From the NCBI RefSeq assembly GCF_014196535.1, contig NZ_JACIDU010000009.1:1-64000 (forward strand): 64,000 nucleotides of DNA. The letters are read 5' to 3'. The translations under genes and the position numbers were made by a program. Every line of letters starts with the position of its first letter. The stretch's first letter is position 1. Below, in pieces: positions 56,267-64,000 of the stretch. Source of the stretch: Allorhizobium borbori. Its GTDB lineage: Bacteria > Pseudomonadota > Alphaproteobacteria > Rhizobiales > Rhizobiaceae. The notes beneath the pieces were generated by a model. That model was not told where the DNA came from. It made no database searches and saw only the letters and a list, made by a program, of their open reading frames with translations.

Positions 56267-57487
56267 TTAGAGGTCGAGAACCAGACGTTCCGGGTCTTCA
56301 AGGCTTTCCTTGACGCGCACGAGGAACGTCACGGCTTCCTTGCCGTCCACGATACGGTGGTCGTAGGACAGGGCGAGATACATCATCGGACGGATGACGA
56401 TCTGACCACCGACGACGACCGGGCGATCCTGGATCTTGTGCATGCCGAGAATACCGGACTGCGGCGCATTCAGGATCGGCGAGGACATCAGCGAGCCATA
56501 GACCCCACCATTGGTGATGGTGAAGGTGCCACCCTGCATGTCGGCCATGGACAGCGAACCGTCGCGAGCGGCCTTGGCGAGGCGTGCCAGTTCCTTCTCG
56601 ATTTCGGCAATCGACATCTGGTCGGCATCACGGATGACCGGAACGACAAGACCCTTGTCGGTGCCGACGGCCATACCGACATGGCAGAAGTTCTTGTAGA
56701 CAAGGTCCGTGCCGTCGATTTCAGCGTTGACCGCCGGCAGTTCCTTGAGTGCATGCGTCACGGCCTTCGTGAAGAAGCCCATGAAGCCGAGCTTTACGCC
56801 ATGCTTCTTTTCGAAGAGGTCCTTGTACTTGGCGCGCAGGTCCATGACCGGCTTCATGTCCACCTCGTTATAGGTGGTGAGCATGGCGGCCGTGTTCTGG
56901 GCGTCCTTGAGGCGCTTGGCGATCGTCTGGCGCAGGCGCGTCATCTTCACGCGCTCTTCGCGGGAAGCGTCGTCGGCAGCAACAGGAGCGCGGACCGTGG
57001 CAGCGGGAGCCGGAGCGGCGGCGGCGACCGGGCCCTTGGCGATGGCGGCGAGAACGTCGCCCTTCAGCACCTGGCCGCGCTTGCCGGAACCATCGACATC
57101 AGCGGTGGAGAGGCCGGCATCGGCAGCGACCTTGGCAGCCGCCGGCGACGGCGGGACGGCAGCGGCAGCCGGAGCGGCAGCAGCGACCGGAGCCGGAGCG
57201 GCGGGGGCAGGAGCCGCGGCAGCAGCCGGAGCGGCGACAACACCAGCGCCGCCTTCGGCGATCTGGCCGAGAAGGGCAGCGAGGCCGACGGTTTCGCCGG
57301 CAGCGGCAACGATTTCAGTGAGAACGCCGGAGGCCGGAGCCGGCACTTCGACGGTCACCTTGTCGGTTTCGAGTTCGACGATCGGTTCATCAGCCTTGAC
57401 GACATCGCCAACCTTCTTGAACCAGGTGCCGACGGTAGCTTCGCTGACGGATTCGCCCAACGTGGGGACGCGGATTTCGGTAGCCAT
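56267..57487 (-). CDS. sucB: 2-oxoglutarate dehydrogenase E2, dihydrolipoyl succinyltransferase
   Basis: A 406-residue enzyme. The lipoyl domain carries K43 in [12 protein letters not shown]; an Ala/Pro linker (about 77-110) leads to the E3-binding domain ([19 protein letters not shown]) and then a second Ala/Pro linker. The catalytic domain ends in [13 protein letters not shown] with the active-site His and Asp. It forms the core of the 2-oxoglutarate dehydrogenase complex. Start ATG at 57487, 59 bp after sucA. Confidence 0.97.
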   Translation of the reverse strand: MATEIRVPTLGESVSEATVGTWFKKVGDVVKADEPIVELETDKVTVEVPAPASGVLTEIVAAAGETVGLAALLGQIAEGGAGVVAAPAAAAAPAPAAPAPVAAAAPAAAAVPPSPAAAKVAADAGLSTADVDGSGKRGQVLKGDVLAAIAKGPVAAAAPAPAATVRAPVAADDASREERVKMTRLRQTIAKRLKDAQNTAAMLTTYNEVDMKPVMDLRAKYKDLFEKKHGVKLGFMGFFTKAVTHALKELPAVNAEIDGTDLVYKNFCHVGMAVGTDKGLVVPVIRDADQMSIAEIEKELARLAKAARDGSLSMADMQGGTFTITNGGVYGSLMSSPILNAPQSGILGMHKIQDRPVVVGGQIVIRPMMYLALSYDHRIVDGKEAVTFLVRVKESLEDPERLVLDL

Positions 57488-57546
57488 GATTTAATTCCGT
57501 TTCATCAGATCGTGTTTCGGTCGTGGGGTCGCAGTCCGGGGGGCGA

Positions 57547-60531
57547 TCAGCCCCCCAGAGCGTCCTCGAGGAAGGCGGCGAGCTGCGCCAGATGCTTGGA
57601 CATGAGGCCGGTTGCCGGCGAGGCGGCGGCCGGACGGCCCGTGTAACGGACCTTCTGGTACTTGGCATCGATATGCGCCAGCACCCATTCCAGGTACGGA
57701 TCGATGAACGACCACGCACCCATGTTCTTCGGCTCTTCCTGGCACCAGACCATCTCCGCATTGCGGAAACGCGACAGGATGTTGATCAGAGCCTTGGCCG
57801 GGAACGGGTAGAGCTGTTCGACGCGCAGCAGGTAGACATCGTCGATACCGCGCTTTTCACGCTCTTCCAGCAGGTCGTAATAGACCTTGCCCGTGCACAT
57901 CACGACGCGACGGATCTTCGCATCCTTGACGAGCTTGATCGGGCCGTCCTTCTGGAATTCGGCATCATCCCACAGCAGGCGGTGGAAGTTGCTCTCGCCG
58001 GCGAGGTCGGCAAGGCTGGACACCGCACGCTTGTGACGCAGGAGGGACTTCGGCGTCATCAGGATCAGCGGCTTGCGGAAGTCGCGACGAACCTGGCGGC
58101 GCAGGATGTGGAAGTAGTTGGCCGGCGTCGTGCAGTTGGCAACCTGCATGTTGTCTTCGGCGCAGAGCTGGAGGAAGCGCTCCAGACGGGCCGAGGAGTG
58201 TTCCGGACCCTGACCTTCATAGCCGTGCGGCAGAAGGCAGACGAGACCGGACATGCGCAGCCACTTGCGTTCGCCAGACGAGATGAACTGGTCGAACACG
58301 ACCTGTGCGCCGTTGGCGAAGTCGCCGAACTGGGCTTCCCACATGGTCAGCGCGTTCGGGCGGGCCAGCGAGTAGCCGTATTCGAAACCGAGCACGGCTT
58401 CTTCCGAGAGCATCGAGTTGATGACCTCGTACTTGGCCTGGCCGACGGCAAGGTTGGACAGCGGCACGTAGCGGGCTTCGGAGTTCTGATCGTAGAGCAC
58501 CGAATGGCGCTGCGAGAAGGTGCCACGCTCGCAATCCTGACCGGACAGACGAACCTTGTGGCCTTCGGTGACCAGCGTGCCGAACGCAAGGGCTTCCGCC
58601 ATCGCCCAGTCGAGGCCTTCGCCGGTCTCGATCATCTGTGCGCGGCCGTCCATGAAGCGACGGATCGTCTTGTGTGCTTCGAAGCCTTCCGGAATTTCGG
58701 ACAGCTTGCGGCCGATTTCCTTCAGCGTCTTCATCGGCACGGCGGTCTTGCCACGACGGCTTTCATCCGACGTGTCAGCAGCGCGCAGGCCGGACCATTC
58801 GCCGTCCAGCCAGTCGGCCTTGTTCGGCTTGTAGGCCTGGCCGGCTTCGAACTCGGCTTCGAGATGGTTGCGCCACTCGGCCTTCATCGCATCGAAATCA
58901 GCCTGCGTAATGACGCCTTCGGCGATCAGGCGCTCGGAATAGATGGTCGAAACCGTCTTGTGCGCGCGGATGACCTTGTACATCTTCGGCTGCGTGAAGC
59001 TCGGCTCATCACCTTCGTTGTGACCGAAGCGACGGTAGCAGAACATGTCGACCACGACCGGCTTATGGAACTTCATGCGGAATTCGGTCGCGACCTTGGC
59101 CGCGAACACGACCGCTTCCGGATCGTCGCCGTTGACGTGGAAGATCGGCGCCTCGATCATCTTGGCGACGTCGGACGGATAGGGCGACGAACGCGAATAG
59201 GCCGGGTTCGTGGTGAAGCCGATCTGGTTGTTGATGATGAAGTGCATCGTACCGGCAACGCGGTGGCCGCGCAGACCGGAAAGGCCGAGAATTTCGGCAA
59301 CGACGCCCTGGCCGGCAAAGGCCGCATCGCCATGCAACAGCAGCGGCAGAACCTTGGAGCGTTCCTTGAGCGTGACGATATCGCCATCCCAGTTCTTGGC
59401 GCGCAGGTCCTGCTTGGCGCGGGCCTTGCCCATCACCACCGGGTTGACGATTTCAAGGTGCGACGGGTTGGCGACGAGCGAAAGGTGCACGTCATTGCCA
59501 TCGAACGTACGGTCGGATGAAGCGCCGAGGTGGTACTTCACGTCGCCCGAACCTTCGACTTCGTCGGGCTTGAACGAACCACCCTTGAACTCGTGGAACA
59601 CGGCGCGGTGCGGCTTTCCCATCACGTTCGTCAGAACGTTGAGACGACCGCGGTGCGCCATGCCGAGGATGATCTCTTCGAGACCTTCCTGACCGCCACG
59701 CTTGATGATCTGTTCAAGCGCCGGGATGAGCGATTCACCGCCATCGAGACCGAAGCGCTTGGTGCCCTTGAACTTTACGTCGAGGAACTGTTCGTAGCCT
59801 TCGGCTTCGATCAGCTTGGCAAGAATGGCCTTCTTGCCTTCCTTGGTGAAGGCGACGCCCTTGTCCGGACCTTCGATGCGTTCCTGAATCCAGGACTTTT
59901 CTTCCGGGTTGGAGATGTGCATGAACTCGACGCCGAGCGTCGAACAATAGGTGCGCTTCAGAATGTCGAGCATCTGCGGGATCGTCGCGTATTCGAGACC
60001 CAGCACGTTGTCGATGAAGATCTTGCGGCCATAATCGGCTTCGGTGAAGCCGTAGGCAGCCGGCGAAAGCTCGTTGAAGTCTTCCACCGGCGCGGCAATG
60101 CCCAGCGGGTCGAGCTGCGCGTGCAGATGGCCACGCATGCGGTAGGCGCGGATCATCATGATGGCGCGAACGCTGTCGCGGGTCGCCTGCAGCACTTCGG
60201 CGTCCGAAATGCCCTTGCCGGTTTCCTCGGCCTTGGCCTTCACCTTCTTCTCGACAGCCTTTTCGACCGTGGCCCAGTTGCCATCGAGTGCCGAAACGAG
60301 ATCGCCGCTTTCGGCGAGCGGCCAGTTGCCCCGGCGCCAGGAGGCGCCCTTGGCGGCCTTCTTGACATCCTCGGGATTGTCCTCAAGCGCCTTGAAGAAG
60401 GTCTGCCACTCGGGGTTCACCGAAGACGGATCTTCCTGATAGCGCGCATAAAGCTGTTCGATGTAGACAGCGTTGGCACCATCGAGGAAGGACGTTAATT
60501 GAAATTGTTCGTTGGTTTCTTGCCTTGCCAT
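57547..60531 (-). CDS. sucA: 2-oxoglutarate dehydrogenase E1
   Basis: A 994-residue thiamine diphosphate enzyme that decarboxylates 2-oxoglutarate and succinylates E2. The N-terminal E2-binding FLDGANAVYIEQLYARYQEDP is present. TPP and substrate regions appear as GMAHRGRLNVLTN, HGDAAFAGQG, NNQIGFTTNP and the RRFGHNEGDEPSFTQP stretch. Length is normal. A 179-bp gap separates it from sucD; it holds a GC-rich hairpin. Confidence 0.98.
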   Translation of the reverse strand: MARQETNEQFQLTSFLDGANAVYIEQLYARYQEDPSSVNPEWQTFFKALEDNPEDVKKAAKGASWRRGNWPLAESGDLVSALDGNWATVEKAVEKKVKAKAEETGKGISDAEVLQATRDSVRAIMMIRAYRMRGHLHAQLDPLGIAAPVEDFNELSPAAYGFTEADYGRKIFIDNVLGLEYATIPQMLDILKRTYCSTLGVEFMHISNPEEKSWIQERIEGPDKGVAFTKEGKKAILAKLIEAEGYEQFLDVKFKGTKRFGLDGGESLIPALEQIIKRGGQEGLEEIILGMAHRGRLNVLTNVMGKPHRAVFHEFKGGSFKPDEVEGSGDVKYHLGASSDRTFDGNDVHLSLVANPSHLEIVNPVVMGKARAKQDLRAKNWDGDIVTLKERSKVLPLLLHGDAAFAGQGVVAEILGLSGLRGHRVAGTMHFIINNQIGFTTNPAYSRSSPYPSDVAKMIEAPIFHVNGDDPEAVVFAAKVATEFRMKFHKPVVVDMFCYRRFGHNEGDEPSFTQPKMYKVIRAHKTVSTIYSERLIAEGVITQADFDAMKAEWRNHLEAEFEAGQAYKPNKADWLDGEWSGLRAADTSDESRRGKTAVPMKTLKEIGRKLSEIPEGFEAHKTIRRFMDGRAQMIETGEGLDWAMAEALAFGTLVTEGHKVRLSGQDCERGTFSQRHSVLYDQNSEARYVPLSNLAVGQAKYEVINSMLSEEAVLGFEYGYSLARPNALTMWEAQFGDFANGAQVVFDQFISSGERKWLRMSGLVCLLPHGYEGQGPEHSSARLERFLQLCAEDNMQVANCTTPANYFHILRRQVRRDFRKPLILMTPKSLLRHKRAVSSLADLAGESNFHRLLWDDAEFQKDGPIKLVKDAKIRRVVMCTGKVYYDLLEEREKRGIDDVYLLRVEQLYPFPAKALINILSRFRNAEMVWCQEEPKNMGAWSFIDPYLEWVLAHIDAKYQKVRYTGRPAAASPATGLMSKHLAQLAAFLEDALGG

Positions 60532-60662
60532 GATGAATCGCTGGCGTGACCGCCGGCCTCCTGATTCTTGAGCCGGGTCCCGTGCGACCGGCTTTCCGCA
60601 TTTCGCTGCCGGTCCCCTGAGAGGAACGGCGCCTGCATGTTTTTATTCCCGCATGCGTGCAA

Positions 60663-60685
60663 GGCAGGCCCCGCCGGAGCCTGCC
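60663..60685 (-). terminator. GC-rich hairpin between sucD and sucA
   Basis: GGCAGGC (60663-60669) pairs with GCCTGCC (60679-60685) around a 9-base GC-rich loop. There is no U-tract. It lies 26 bp after the sucD stop and may stabilise or partly end the mdh-sucCD part of the transcript. Confidence 0.4.
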
Positions 60686-60710
60686 CTCTTCTTCATATTG
60701 TCTTGCGGCC

Positions 60711-61619
60711 TCAGCACTTGAGGACTTCGACCAGCGTCTTGCCAAGACGCGCCGGCGACGGCGACACACGAATGCCTGCCGACTCCATCGCCGCAATCTT
60801 GTCTTCGGCCCCACCCTTGCCGCCGGAAATGACGGCGCCGGCATGGCCCATGGTGCGGCCCGGAGGCGCCGTACGGCCGGCAATGAAGCCGACCATCGGC
60901 TTCTTGCGACCGCGCTTGGCCTCGTCCTTGAGGAACTGAGCCGCGTCTTCTTCGGCCGAACCACCGATTTCACCGATCATGATGATCGATTCCGTCTGGT
61001 CGTCGGCCAGGAACATTTCAAGCACGTCGATGAACTCCGTGCCCTTGACCGGGTCACCGCCGATGCCGACAGCTGTCGTCTGGCCGAGGCCTTCCTGCGA
61101 AGTCTGGAACACGGCCTCATAGGTAAGCGTGCCCGAGCGCGACAGGACGCCGACGGAACCCTTCTTGAAGATGTTGCCCGGCATGATGCCGATCTTGCAT
61201 TCGCCCGGCGTCAGAAGGCCCGGGCAGTTCGGGCCGATCAGCCGCGAGGCCGACTTCTCGAGCCGGGCCTTGACCTTCACCATATCGGCGACCGGAATCC
61301 CTTCCGTGATGCAGACGATGAGCGGAACCTCGGCATCGATGGCCTCGACGATCGCGGCAGCCGCAAATTTCGGCGGCACATAGATCACCGAAGCATCGGC
61401 ACCGGTCTTTTCGCGGGCTGCGGCCACGGTGTCGAAAATCGGCAACTCCATGCCGCTGTCGACGATACCCGCATCCCACTTCGTGCCGCCCTTGCCGGGC
61501 GTCACGCCGCCAACCATGTTGGTGCCATAAAGAATGGCCTGCTGCGTGTGGAAGGTGCCGTTCTTGCCGGTAATGCCCTGGCAAATGACCTTCGTGTCTT
61601 TATTGATCAGGATCGACAT
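60711..61619 (-). CDS. sucD: Succinyl-CoA synthetase subunit alpha
   Basis: A 302-residue subunit. The CoA-binding Rossmann region contains [16 protein letters not shown] (residues about 14-29), the phosphohistidine is in [12 protein letters not shown] near residue 250, and [18 protein letters not shown] is the family landmark. With SucC it makes succinate, CoA and ATP/GTP. It lies 4 bp after sucC. Confidence 0.98.
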   Translation of the reverse strand: MSILINKDTKVICQGITGKNGTFHTQQAILYGTNMVGGVTPGKGGTKWDAGIVDSGMELPIFDTVAAAREKTGADASVIYVPPKFAAAAIVEAIDAEVPLIVCITEGIPVADMVKVKARLEKSASRLIGPNCPGLLTPGECKIGIMPGNIFKKGSVGVLSRSGTLTYEAVFQTSQEGLGQTTAVGIGGDPVKGTEFIDVLEMFLADDQTESIIMIGEIGGSAEEDAAQFLKDEAKRGRKKPMVGFIAGRTAPPGRTMGHAGAVISGGKGGAEDKIAAMESAGIRVSPSPARLGKTLVEVLKC

Positions 61620-61623
61620 CGTC

Positions 61624-62820
<1,197 letters not shown>

Positions 62821-62853
62821 GAACCACTCCTCCTTGGTTGTTACTGACCCGAC

Positions 62854-63974
<1,121 letters not shown>

Positions 63975-64000
63975 TCTCGCGATGGGGGATTAGTTTCCGC

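Noticed and set aside
55556-57646. 696-residue plus-strand frame opposite sucB, with Gly/Ser/Asp-rich repeats
   Set aside because: The repeats are the antisense of the Ala/Pro linkers of sucB. Composition, not a gene.
57523-59520. 665-residue plus-strand frame opposite sucA
   Set aside because: Shadow of sucA; no recognisable domain.

Overview
The window is a dense, GC-rich stretch of core chromosome from an alphaproteobacterium of the Rhizobiales, most likely Rhizobiaceae (Rhizobium/Agrobacterium-like). I infer this from gene order: mdh-sucCDAB-lpdA as one block, atpHAGDC separate from the F0 genes, argH-lptM-lysA, ftsEX beside hpt and cpdR, cobS-cobT, aroK-aroB, and two promoters fitting the rhizobial form CTTGAC-N17-CTATAT. 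I count 66 protein genes (one cut by the left edge), one tRNA-Arg(CCT), and several terminators and candidate regulatory sites. I saw no insertion sequence, prophage, CRISPR array, rRNA or plainly broken gene.

Layout. 1-5.1 kb: end of etfA, hbdA, a membrane-anchored TlpA-type thioredoxin, argH, lptM-like lipoprotein, lysA. 5.1-10.6 kb: plsC, a YdcF-type protein, ftsX/ftsE, a DUF3426-like membrane protein, hpt, cpdR. 10.6-19.4 kb: a large DUF4175 membrane protein, ChaC, DUF2125 protein, tyrC/hisC, methyltransferase, gloB, DUF985 cupin. 19.4-24.1 kb: DMT exporter, DUF3108 protein, rpmB, queuosine-precursor transporter, LysE exporter, phytase-like esterase. 24.1-29.3 kb: cobT, cobS, J-domain protein, bolA, cupin, GNAT. 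29.3-34.2 kb: CBS/CorC protein, aroB, aroK, a 52-aa membrane protein, xerD, accA. 34.2-41.3 kb: lipoprotein L,D-transpeptidase, tusA, COG0523 GTPase, D,D-carboxypeptidase, M20 hydrolase, tRNA-Arg, GH25 lipoprotein. 41.3-46.3 kb: atpHAGDC. 46.5-53.7 kb: small membrane protein, priA, AAA ATPase, xerC, TraB/GumN, DUF2867, cytochrome b561. 53.7-64 kb: mdh-sucCDAB, MAPEG, LysE, lpdA on the minus strand.

How it fits together. mdh, sucCDAB and lpdA supply the second half of the TCA cycle, and the F1 genes use the resulting proton motive force. Several genes act on the envelope: D,D-carboxypeptidase, L,D-transpeptidase, GH25 enzyme, ftsEX, plsC and lptM. aroK/aroB, tyrC/hisC, argH and lysA make amino acids. 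cobS/cobT belong to aerobic cobalamin synthesis. xerC, xerD and priA serve chromosome resolution and replication restart.

The window reads as conserved housekeeping DNA, not an accessory island, and I found no undescribed multi-gene system. The observations most worth checking are at RNA and DNA-site level: a preQ1-I-like pseudoknot at the start codon of the queuosine-precursor transporter gene, a perfect 12+2+12 bp palindrome and two leader hairpins upstream of mdh, and a terminator-like hairpin inside the atp operon between atpD and atpC.
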